Assembly: GCA_016801885.1 (NCBI GenBank)
Contig: CM028884.1
Coordinates: 19,454,864 to 19,518,863 of the forward strand
DNA from: Toxotes chatareus
Taxonomy: Eukaryota > Chordata > Actinopteri > Toxotidae
Length of the DNA stretch: 64,000 bases
Direction: 5' to 3'
In this document: positions 24,781-36,600 of the stretch, one piece after another
Position numbering within the stretch: the first letter of the stretch is position 1
How the letters are laid out: each line of letters starts with the position of its first letter
The notes under the pieces: generated by a model
The model's input: the letters and a program-made list of their open reading frames with translations, nothing else
Databases searched by the model: none
Told to the model about the DNA's origin: nothing
Position numbers and translations under genes: made by a program

Positions 24781-27700
24781 TGCCATTGTTCACCCCCATA
24801 GAATTTTTAGTTATACAGCGTTCTGTAAGTGGCCATAATGGTGAACACAAACTGTGTTACATTGCAGTGCTTAAATCTGTAACCTTTGTTCTGAACCGTT
24901 TGGCAGTTTGGCCAGTGTAGAAGGAATATGGGTACTGAAGTTCTGTGTGGCTGAGGGGAGCAGTAAAAATTAGGGACTGTGACTGTACATGTATTACCTA
25001 CTCTGTTCTGTTGAGCAACACATTATATGCTCCAGGAACATGATCAAAACCAGGCTCTTATAACTGGTAGTCATGAATAAGCTATTTCTGCCATCACACC
25101 ACTTATCTGAATTCTGTCACATTTGCAGTGATATCAGTTATCTCCTGCAAGTAAAGTTTCAGTGGAACAGAACTGACTCTAAATGGTTTTTTCCCATGGA
25201 AATGGACAGAAGGGGCTCCAACAATTGCTCAAGCAAGGTTTGCCGCTCCCTGGCTATTCCATTGTTCTGTCACTGTCAGTTTGTTTTGCTATTTGACATG
25301 CATGTCATTTGCATTATTCATATCTGGAGTTCTGCGCTCAACCCCCCCCATCTTTCTCTCTCCTTCTTTCCTTGATATTCCCTGTTAACTGATGCTGTTT
25401 TAAGTATTTTTGTATTTGCTATGTTTATTATATTTATTAGAACGAGGGGCATCTTTTTAAGGAAGATTTGGAAAAGAAATCAAACTCAGCAGTGACAGGT
25501 AATTGGTTATTTCAGATACTAAATATTTTACTAAATATTTTATTTTAGATTTTATATGACTGCATTGATTCCTGATATGAGTTATAAATCGATCACTAAT
25601 TTAGAATACTTATTCTCACAACAAAATATTGTGTTTTTCTTGCTGTTAAATTGTAGTCTTTTCAGGAATTTTACAATAAAATTTATTTTATGCAGTGCCA
25701 TCATTCTGCAAAAAAAAGAGAGCATCAGAGCACGCAGTGATCAAACTTTTAATCACAGAAATAGCATTAAGTAAAACAGTATTTGTGTTTAATGTTTTGA
25801 ACCTTTTTAGATTTCATGAACATTTCCTTTAAAATGCTGGATGAAGTGTTTTGGATTTTGGTTTCAGTAACTTAATCTGAGAGAAACTGCAAAATTTAAG
25901 GCAAAATGAATACACAGATGTCTGCTGAGATTCAACAATGAAGACTGCATATGTCCAAAACAAATTTTACAAATGAAACACATTAAGTGATTGCTGCTTT
26001 AAAGCATCAGTTTACTGTAGCTTGTCTGTTCTGCATCAGTCTTACTGTAAATATTTTTTCTGTAAACTCAAAATACAAAAGTACTTGTATAGCAATTACA
26101 GGACTGTAGTGCTACTAATGTGGGCTATGTCACTGGAAGTAGTGAGACATAATTAAGAATGTATTTGCAGTTGATTTAGAACTGCAAAATTGTGCAAACG
26201 TCTGCAAATGTCTTGTTAAGTATGTGAGAATTTAGTTACTTTATTTAATATGCAGGATGTATTTTGTGAAGCGAGTTGCTCACCTAGTATCTAAGCTCAG
26301 TGTTTAAGGCCTCAGGGTACATTTTTTTGCAAATCATCACTTTGCCTCTTTGCACAGAGTTACATACAGCACAAAAAACGGTTTAAGAGCAAATATAAAA
26401 TACTACAGTCTGTAATATAAATGGTAATTAACCTTAACAGGCATCGGCTTACCACTCACCTTGCCTCCAACGCGTCTTGTGAGTGTGTGTGTCTATATGT
26501 GTGCATGATTGTATGTGTTATTCTCTGAAGCATAGATGGTGTTTTTGTGTACTTCCAAACTGCTCCAAAGTCATTATGGACTCTTGTAGACACATGCAGT
26601 CAGTGGTGAGCAGATCTGGTTCAGTCTGCAGAAAAACCGTAATGAGCAGTGAGACTGGCAGATGAGTGTGAGTGGCTAGCAGAGGGAGAAGGGCAGAATC
26701 ATCAGGGATGATTGCCTGATGCACACTTCTGGTTTTTTGATGTGAAGACCCTGCTAGGTTACCATGGGGAGAATAATTAGCTTTGGCTGGATGCAGATGC
26801 GAATGAGCGTAAGAGATGGGAATTTTCTTATTGAGCTTACTTTATGATACTTAGAATGGTGCATATGGGTGTGTTTGTGTGCACACAGATACACATACAT
26901 GCAGTTACTCTTTCTCAAACACATGCACACAGACGCACACACACACACACAACCGGCTCATTCTCTTCTATTTATGGCCAGGAAATGGGAGTAGTGCTAT
27001 GTCTGGTTGAGCTGAGTAACACTATTCTGTCACACATAGGTTTGACATCAAACACAAGTGACAAGCCTATCCTATTCCTCTCCACCGAGTCATCACCATG
27101 TCCCAAAATCACATTATTGTCACTGGGAACCCAGCAGAGACGGATGGTGAGTAGGGATGTTGATTTCAGCCTTTGGCATCTACAGTATGCTTGAAAAGGC
27201 AAATAAAGCCATTTGGCAAGAGCTGATTTCTTGTCATTTCAAAAATATACAGAATGCGTGTGGCATGCCATTTGGTTTTATATTTTATCTAAAGCCTCTT
27301 ACAGCGACATGGATATGCGTGTGTGTGTGTGTTACGACAGGGACCAGTGAATACTGAAGCTGGAAACTCTTCAATGCTAACGCCACGCTCTACTATTTGT
27401 GACACAGAGGACCATATCATTACCTTTTTGCCCTGGCAGGCAGTAAGAAGCTCTAGTGTGGTAAGCTCCAGTGTTACATGGAGGCAGGCAGGCAGTGGTG
27501 TAGCTGTAATAAGACCTGTGGCCAGCACCACTGCCAAGGCTAGCTGAGGCGGGGTGAGAGATGGTGCCCATCCCCAACATGCCCTGCTCTGCCATCTGTC
27601 ACTGGGCAGGAGCAGATCCGAGGGAGGGGTCTGAGTCACTCTAGTTGTTGTCACCTAGACAGGCCACACTGGGGCATGCTGTCTCTTTGTACGCCTTTCA

Positions 27701-27888
27701 GGCCTTGGCTCAATCCACAATCAGTTTATGAAGCACTTATGCAGTTCTGCAAATTTCCAATTTAATATCATGATTCAGTGATTCAGTATAGATCTTTTTA
27801 TTTCATGAATTTAAAATTTGCTTCACTAAGGCCTTTTTTTCCAAAGTTTCATGAAGTGCTACAGTGAAATTACAGCCCAAATAAAACT

Positions 27889-28095
27889 GAGCTGGAACGA
27901 TTAGCTGATTAATAAAGTCATTTCCAATTGAAGATACCAAACATCCCCCGATTCCAGCTTCACAAAGCAGTTTTGCTTTGACTTATGTGGTAATAAAATG
28001 AATATCTTTGGGATTTGTTAGTTGGACTAAAGAAGCAATTTCATGACATCACCACCTGGACTGTTGCAAATTGTGTTGGGCATTTTATAGACCCA
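27889..28095 (-). repeat. dispersed teleost repeat family, copy C
   Basis: Minus-oriented: GAACGATTAGCTGATTAA at the start, then GAATATCTTTGGGATTTGTT, AAGAAGCAATTTCATGACAT and GGGCATTTTATAGACCCA, the reverse complements of words in copies B and D. Confidence 0.6.
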
Positions 28096-29729
28096 GCCCT
28101 AGAATAAACCACGGTATATCTGTTATGACCTTTCAGATTCTGCAACCAGTGTAGCATGATATTCTGTAGCATGATATCACACAATACAGTCTGTCTCTTT
28201 AAATGTTCTCTTAGTTGATGTTTGACTCTGGACAAAGGTCGTCACTTAAGCTTTTTGCCAAGACGCCCAGTTATGTCATTTCCTGGCTAACGGTGTACGT
28301 GCAGCAAGGGGAGGGATGAAGGAGGAGAAAAGGGGTCAGGCAAGCTTGTGCGTGCACTCTGCTATAAGCAAGATGATCTTGCTCAGTTAGTGTTCATTGC
28401 CAACAAGCATGCAAAGTACAAACATCCACATCCATGTGCACATGTCATGTCTACAAAAGCACACACCCACACGAACATATAAAAATAAAGAGAGAGATGG
28501 GAAGATCACACAGAGTGTCTGACCATGGTCAGAAATAAAAGACGTTCTTGATGAGTCAGTGTCAATGATCTCACTCTCACAAACACAGCTGTAACGGAAA
28601 GAATCTGTTTGTGTGTGTGTGTGTGTGTTTGTGTGTGTGAGTGAGTGCAGTACTTTTCAGTAATGAGTGACTCATGACACCTGACTGACACTTTGTCACC
28701 TGGTAACCAGAAGAGCTTCTAGATATTAGACAACTATCATCAATTCTCAGAAAAAAAAAACATCATTATTTACTGGAAATGGTCATATAAAAACAAGTCA
28801 ATATGTTTGCTTTGAGTAATACAGAAAAACACAAAGTGCTGAAAAGCAACGACTCCCATACGCGGATTAAACAAGAAGTGCCACTGGTGGGTTACTCATT
28901 CCGATCCTCTTCTTTACCAGCAACCTTCATCGTGACACACTTGATAGGTTGACATTTCTCTTGTTAGCTGCTCGGAGCAGGACGCGGCTAAATAGAGGTC
29001 TGTGTTTGACACAGTTGCAGATCACAATAAAAGGCAGGGAGTAAAAGATCCAGAGGAGAGAGTGAATGTTGCGGAAGCAGCGATGCTACAGTCTTTGTCG
29101 GCTGCAGTAAGGAGAAAAAAGAAAGAGAGCTGGGAGCCACCGTGCGTCTTTGAATGGGGTCAGGGCATCATGGGGAATAATGCATTTCCCTTCTCTTGCG
29201 CCAGGCGCTCCTTCCATTACGGCTGGAGAAGAGACATTGTGTCCACACTCTGATTACCACTGATCCATGCTGATGACTCTGTTGGCGGATTATCTCAGTT
29301 AGTATCAGCCATCTGTTACTGTGTGTACATGTGTGTGTGTTTTTTTTGAGTGTGTGCGTGCGTGTGTTGAAGGGGTGAAGAGGAAAGGGGCAGTACTGAG
29401 ACACACAGGGGGTTGAATAGTTTGAGGCTGTGACACACAAACACACACACACACACACACACTTCTATAGGCACACGTATTGGCAGGCTTTTGTAAAACT
29501 GCTGCATGCGTAACCAAGCACCACAGCATACATGCACCACAGACATACAACACCACAAAACAAATGCATGATGTAAGGCCACATACCAAGTAACACAGGC
29601 CATTACACCATCACCAAATACACACACTCTGTCTTTCCTTTATACAGTGCCCTCCTTTCAGATGATACTGACATGTGAAGGCTCTTATACGAAGGCCACA
29701 TGCAATCATAAAACCGCAGAGCTGTTTAT

Positions 29730-30110
29730 AGCTACGCTATCTCCTGAAGGGCCATTGCATCCAGCCACTATTAGCTGCATGCGTTGACAGCTGGGTGCTG
29801 TGTTGTATTTGCGGATGTGACTGTGAATCCGGCACTGGAACACATCTTATAAATCATAGTTCAGCTATTAGCATAAATTCTCCCTCTCCTTGCATATGCG
29901 AGACCTGCTGTTTCTGGTTGCACCGCTCCGTGTTGATTGGTTGGTGTTGTTCAAGTCAAATTGATTTAGCTGTTCACGGAGATTATAACGCTTGCCTTAT
30001 ACCGCCACTGTGGTGTGCCGTTAATTACCTATAAAATCAAGCTAATTCCGATGCTAAATCCATTTTAATTTCTCATAATTAAGTCAGGATTGGATCCTTA
30101 AATACCTTGG
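29730..30110. promoter_or_regulatory. candidate conserved noncoding element 4
   Basis: A 380-base unique stretch with no low-complexity tract, with CCGTTAATTACCTATAAAAT, AGCTAATTCCGATGCTAAAT and TTAATTTCTCATAATTAAGT, plus GGAACACATCTTATAAATCA. Its composition is like developmental enhancers. No exon signals. Confidence 0.3.
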
Positions 30111-32489
30111 CGCTCTATTATTGTTGCAATCATTGTTGTGGCTGTGCATTTGGTGGTACATTGCTGAGCTCAATCTTATTATTGTTATTAGATTTAATTG
30201 CACAAAGTGATCAGTTTGTAGTTGTCGGAGGATGATGGACTTGCCTTGCAGTCGTTTTTCCCCCCGCTGTCCTTTCTCTCTCCGTCTCTCATCCCAGAAA
30301 GAGGCCCTGTGAGAGATGAGAGGAGATGAGGGGGAGGGTAGCTCTGCTTTACACCTCTGCAAAGGAGGGATTGCTTTTTTGTTGTTTGTTAGGGGGAAAT
30401 CAATTCTGTTCACATCATCACGTTTTGACAAGGCGAGGCATTAAGTGCAGATATTGAGAAACGACAGGAATGGTTTACAGCCTGTCCTTCATCTTCTCCA
30501 CTCTTTTCCTTTCTTCTGTCTTTTTTTTCCACAACAAAATCAAAGTGTATTGTCTTGCTTATCCTTTCCCCTACCTCAATATTTCTATCACTTTTTCTCT
30601 CTTTCTCTCCCTCTCTCTTTCTCTCTTTTTCCTTTTTCCATCCTTGGAAAAGGTAGGGAATGATCCGCTTCACTTACCAGCTGACACCACATAAGCTTGC
30701 TCGTCCTCTGAGACACGAGCCTTTTGTTTTCATGTGCATTATGATAATTATGAAGGGCCACAGCTCCTCTCCATTTTCATCACACCTCTAATGATACTTA
30801 GATTTTTTTTGTCAGGAGCAACCACGGAAAAAAATCAGTCTTTTTTTATCTCGTGAAAGACTTCTTTTATCATGTTTTTTTTTTCACCCAAACCTGACAT
30901 TTAAAGGGTGACAGCCGAAGTGAAGGGGCACAGAGTGTGACAGCCATTCATGCAACAGAATGTGGCAGAGAGGTAACAGTTTTTGGTTAAGATTACAATA
31001 AAACACTTCATCTTCATTCAGCCAGAAATGTATTCCTGTAACTAATATGTAACGTTCATTTATTTGTTGTTGTGGTTGATAATTTGGCTCTTAAACTCAC
31101 ATCCTGTCACCTTGCATGAGAGGCCATTCGAAAGACCTTTGACCTTGCTCAAAATTATACAACCACCGTCTTTTCACTGCAGCAATGGCAGTCATGGCTG
31201 CCCAAGTCCGATGGCACACCAGCCTCCTCCCCGTGGACTGCAGCAGGTTTTCTTGTCATCTGCGCCTCTCGCTCTCCCTCTCTCCCTCTCCCACTCTCCC
31301 TCTCTCTTGTCAGTGTTGCTCCTGGCGAAAGGCTGATACTTGATATTCAGAGGATAGCAGCTTTTGTCTCAGAGATTTAATCAGTGGCTCTGCTCCCACT
31401 GCAGAGGAGAGAGGGAGGGAGCGTGGCGGAGGGGGTGGCAGGAGAGAGGGAAGGAAAGAGAGATGGAGGCAGAGACTGTTTATGTGTAATGACACAATAA
31501 CAAAGCCTGCCTGTAAAACACAATCTGCAAACTGTGCTTTTGAAGGGGATTTTCAGTCCTGGATTAGTGTCAGGCAGAGGGATATGGAAAAGGAGAAGAG
31601 AGAAAAAGAGTCAGGTTGATGTGATAGACGGGAGGTGATTTTGTGTGTGTGTCTGTCTGCAGTGGGGGTTGAAATGTGTGCGTCTGTGTGTGTGTGTGTG
31701 TGTGTGTCTGTGTGTAAACTCATGTGTTTTGACACTGTTTTGTATTTATTTGCCTGCACAAGTTAGCAGCTGTGTGGGCACAGCCACATTGTGTTCTCAG
31801 TTGTAAGCAAAAGGGGATTAAAGTTGAATAATGTAAGTAAAATATTTGGCTGCAGAATGGCCAAATGTTTCTTGTGAGGGTTTATGTTGCTGGTTGGTTG
31901 ATAATGGCTGGCATGGTGACTCTGTGAGACTGATAATGGATAGCTGCTGTGTTGGTTAATGCACCCATCATCTAAAAGCCTCTCCATTTAGTTCTAGTTC
32001 CAACTGAAAGGACTCAGGGAGCAATGTTGTCTTTAAAGGCCTCAAAGAGCTCTTAAATTAAAATGACATTCCTTTTCATCAAGGAGGTGTAAAGGGATCC
32101 TGGTTGTCAAACACAGGTGGGCGTGTGTGTGTGCATTTGTTTGCAAATGTGTGCCACTGTGTGTCTTAGGGAGAAAGACACAAGAAAGAAAGAAAGAATA
32201 TTTTGTCTGTGTTTTTTTTTTCCACTAACCTCTTTCATTTCATATATGTGACTTCAAACTCAGCAACGAGTTCTTAGTGAAACTGTCCTGTTGCAGCACA
32301 CCCTCTCAGCACTGGTATTTTCTTGCATTGAAATGTAAAACTTGCTTTGTTCTCTGGTATCAGAGTCCTTAAAGATGTCATCCTCCTTCCTACCTCATAC
32401 AGAATCAATAGAGGCTGGGAGCCAGTGAGCATGGCTAAATAGAAATATTGTTCAGGGGAAGTGAGATGTGAAAGGAAAAGTGTCAGGAG

Positions 32490-32521
<32 letters not shown>

Positions 32522-32666
32522 ACGTGTGTGTGTGTGTGTGCTCGAACATGTTGTGTCGGTGTGACAGTATGCATTTGTGTGTATGTGTTTAAGCATGTGC
32601 ATTTGTGTGTGTACGAGTGGGTGTGCTTTGCTATTGTAACCCTGCTGATTGGATTGTGTTTGACAG

Positions 32667-32738
32667 ATATGGAGTCTGGAGAGCGGCTGGCCTCCCCTGC
32701 GCCCACCCTGTCTGCTGCTCGCACCTCCTCCCCTGCGG

Positions 32739-32772
<34 letters not shown>

Positions 32773-32852
32773 TTCGTCATCCCCTGCTCCCCACTCTAAG
32801 AGCAGCCTGGCCCCGAGTCCCTCAGCACTGGGATCCACCCTCAGCACCTCTG
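32667..32852 (+). CDS. baz2b: baz2b coding exon 1 (start codon, Ser-rich N-terminus)
   Basis: Acceptor TTTGACAG precedes 32667 and donor GTAAGA follows 32852. The ATG is at 32669, only two bases into the exon, so the leader must lie on upstream exons. It encodes residues 1-61, beginning MESGERL as in mammalian BAZ2B, followed by a run of about 14 serines made by TCC/TCT codon repeats. It ends in phase 1. Disordered N-terminus; no catalytic role. Confidence 0.9.
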
Positions 32853-33284
32853 GTAAGAAACACTTTTTCTCCCTCTGTCGATCTTCTGTCTCTCAAAAAC
32901 CATATGTACAGAAGAAAAAATACCAGCACGCATTGCACACAGTTTCCACGTAACTAAAAAAACATGCCAGATATGGTCACCTTCATGTCTCGATTGTATT
33001 CAGAATCCTCCTCATTTCTTTACCATGAAAAATGAGTTTCCTCCAGTATTAATTATACAGTTATTTTACAGCCTGTGTGAATACACCTCTCTCCCAGCTA
33101 CACGGATTTTTTTTTCCTGACAGCTTGGGTTGCAATTGAAAAGCTGCTGCATTAATGAATCCCAAACAATTAGGGGGCTCTTTTGTGTGAGAAACACACA
33201 CATGCTTCGCCATGTCTCCTGACAACCTTCAGCTCTCTGGCTCCAGCTGCCTCAGAGTCAGGCTCAGCATGACACTGTGCATGC

Positions 33285-33367
<83 letters not shown>

Positions 33368-33646
33368 AGCCTCTGCCTGCATGATTTAACATTTGTCAGC
33401 CACTCAGTGTCTAGTCAGCCCTGTCCAGCATCTAGCCTCCTTTCTATGTATTGCTCAAAGCCATTAGGCAAAGAGGAGTGTGTATATTTGGTGTAAGTGT
33501 GTGCGTGTGTGTGTATTTTTATGTGATTGTATCTCTTTGTGTTTTTCAGATATCCCTTGTGAGAGCGAGTGAATCATTTGCTCATACTCTCTTTCTCCTC
33601 ATCTCTTAATGTCTTGCTGTTTTTTGTTGGCCTACTATATACACAC

Positions 33647-33699
<53 letters not shown>

Positions 33700-36600
33700 C
33701 ATGATTGCACTGAGCAGGGAATCGCATACCCAACTTTCTCCGTGATTGTTGTGTTCTCTTTCTGTTACGAGAAGAGGAAGAAGAAGAGAGCAAAATAAAA
33801 CCCCTTGTTTTGTCCTCCATCTCCTCAGTGTTGCCCCAAAGAAGAAGCCATTAGGAGCATCTCCTCCTTATGCATTATACATCCCTCTTATCCCTCTGTG
33901 CCATTACGTGTGCTCAGATTTTCTAGATAAGCGATTTTGGACTGAGCGTCAAATGAAATGCTGAGAGGCAGACTGTTAGCTCAGAACTTCTGCTGCGTTT
34001 TGTGGGAATCAAGCAAGCCAGTTCTTTTTTTATTTTGTACGATGACTGGTTTAGTGAGTGGACTGTAACTCAAACAGATATACAAACATATACAAATAAG
34101 GCGAAAGAGTTAAAGTCATCTCCTTTGCTTTACCTCATCCAAGTACCATGATTAAAATGAAAAGCATTTTCAGCCAGAACAACAAGAATGTGTCAAGTGT
34201 ATTGTGTAAGTAGGTAACATCAGTAATTATGTATTGCACAGATATAGTATCATCACAGACTGTGCAGATGTTGATTCAAGGTCCTTTGCCAATGTGCCAG
34301 TAAAACTTAAGAAAAAAAATCAGAAGAACATAAAAATGAGCACAGACTCTGTTTATGTGAGTGTGTGTGTATGTGTGTGCGTGCGTGCAGCGTGCATGTG
34401 TGTGTATGTGCGTGTGTCATTGATGAGGATATCACTTGGAGAATAAAAGCTGATCGGCGCTTGTAGCACTCTCTCCTTCTGGGATCAACTCACGGATGCA
34501 ATTAACTTAAATCTGTCTGTGGAAATTTGATTGACTGCAACAAACAACAAATTAATCCCCCTTCGGCAGCATCCAAACATGAAAAAAGCAGGCGGTGCAG
34601 TTTGTCAGAGAGGAGGAAGGATTGAAACAGAATGAGAAAGAGGGCGAGAGAGAGAGAGAGAGACAGAGAGACAGAGTGAGGAAGAGAGAGTAGGTAATCC
34701 TAGGTATGTCTTTCCCGTGCTTCTTTTCTCGCTTCAAATTTTTAGATTTAATTATTCGCCTTCTGGAAGCCTGCATTAATATTGAAAAGGCATTTGCAGA
34801 TGTCACTTTGTGTTGCCTAGAAAGGAAAGGGGTGTGAGGGGGAGAGGTGGGCACCCCAGGCATAAGTGAATGCTGTGGCTGGCCTTTCTGGGGGTTGCAT
34901 TGCAGTCGTTTATCTTCGTATCCGCTAGCTGACTCTGGCAAGGCAGGCTCTACATATTCAGCATATTCTAATGACATTCAAAAGGCAGATTTTGCTGTCT
35001 TGTGGTAGTGAGGGGCCTTGAAACCAACACAAAGGGCTATACTCTCATACGTCACGCTACTGGCTTGCTGGTAGGGCTTTGCCTCTCACCGCATAACCAC
35101 AAACAGTTTGATTCTCACTTATAAATAGTCTTTGAGATGCATATCTAGAATCATGTTCATTTGCAGTACTCTCCCGTGTTTTGGTGTAGAGCATACATAA
35201 CTGGCCATACTGTGTAAAGTCGCCCTCTGGATAATTAGATCCCAGACTGCATCAGTTCAGAAAACACTGCTCCAGTGTCACTCTGTTTTACATTTCTGTG
35301 GTGTGTGCAAGTGTATAGTACTTTGACATTTTCATCTGCATTGTGCACAACACTTTCCTTTTCTTCAGTCATCACTTTTTTGCACGTGTATTACCTGGCT
35401 TATGCAGAGGCATCAAGCAGGCTTGCTCTCCTTTTCTGGAATAGAAATTGAATTTGCATGAAATATGCTCACACCAAATTGCATCTGACTCTGGGAGGAG
35501 GTAATACGTGGCAGTCGCCCCTGCCAGAAATGATTGTGCTCAGGAAAACGCTAGACGATGATGATGTTGATGAAGTATTCTTCTATGCTGAAATTGAATG
35601 CCAAAAGGATAGAAGGAGGTTAGTTTTTTTACACCTTATACACACACCTCCTTTTTCTTACAAGGAACATCCAGTCTTTGTTAGTGCGCACCATATTCTG
35701 ACGCACACAGTTTAAACTGAAAAAATATCAATAGACAAACCATAAAAAATGGATTATGACAAAATGCTTTGTAATTTAAATGTGACTGTTTTGCTGTATA
35801 GATATAAGCAGCAGTCTGAAGGGTTGGTAGTCAGTATAGTCAGTCAGGTATCATGCTCAGCAGCAGAACTGCTGCCTTTTAAAATTAGGTTGAGTGTTCA
35901 CTCAGTGAAAGCTAAATCTGAAGTTAATTCTTGCACAAATAGAAGACAGTTGTTCTGTATTTAATTCTTCTGTAGTCAGGTGGATGAGAAACGACACCTT
36001 CAAAAGCTGTTTAAATCTAGTTTTTACACCCTGTCGATTCTTACATCAAGAGCTCCGAGAGGTAATTTGAGAACAATGTTCTCAGTCTACACAAATAAAC
36101 ATATACAAACCTAACAGGGGGGCAATGAGTTGTGCTGAAGATGCAACAAACAACTGTCATACAAGCTCTATACTAATGTCAACACTGCATTTTATGGAAG
36201 AACATTCTTTTTTTTAGATATACAAATAATAAAATTAAGTCAGACGTAAGTATTTGTAGACTCTAGAGTTCAAAGTAAAACTCAGCTCCTGTATGGAATT
36301 CATCTTTTAATCCTGTGACATAGGAATGTTTAGTCACCATCTGAAACTGAAACTCAAACAGCGGCTTGAAACATCAAAATGGCGCTAAATAGTAACAACT
36401 GTCAACAAGAAACACAAATTTGGGGGAAACTCAAAGGCTGACATCTTAAAAGCAGCATCATTTCTCCTAATACAGGACAATTTGTTGTGTAACAACAGAA
36501 TAGGTTTGCGTTTACTAGAACGGAATCACTCAAAAGTTGAGAGCATATCTCCACTTGTTGCTTTGTATCATTGGGCATGTGTATGGCTACACGCAACTAT

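Larger units (their letters stand above)
6697..32666. other. baz2b: 26-kb presumed intron before the first baz2b coding exon
   Basis: It lies between the candidate 5'UTR exon and coding exon 1. No coding exon of a known gene is recognised on either strand apart from the LINE remnant. It carries most of the window's long microsatellites, several retroelement pieces and several unique AT-rich blocks listed separately. Whether it is a single intron depends on the 43-bp exon being part of baz2b. Confidence 0.5.

Noticed and set aside
29795..30034. 79-codon Cys-rich ORF in candidate element 4
   Set aside because: No family resemblance, no splice or start support; more likely noncoding.
32452..32847. 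Minus-strand ORF with a poly-Glu run opposite coding exon 1
   Set aside because: Complement of the TCC/TCT serine repeat; the plus strand has the conserved MESGERL start and matching splice phases.
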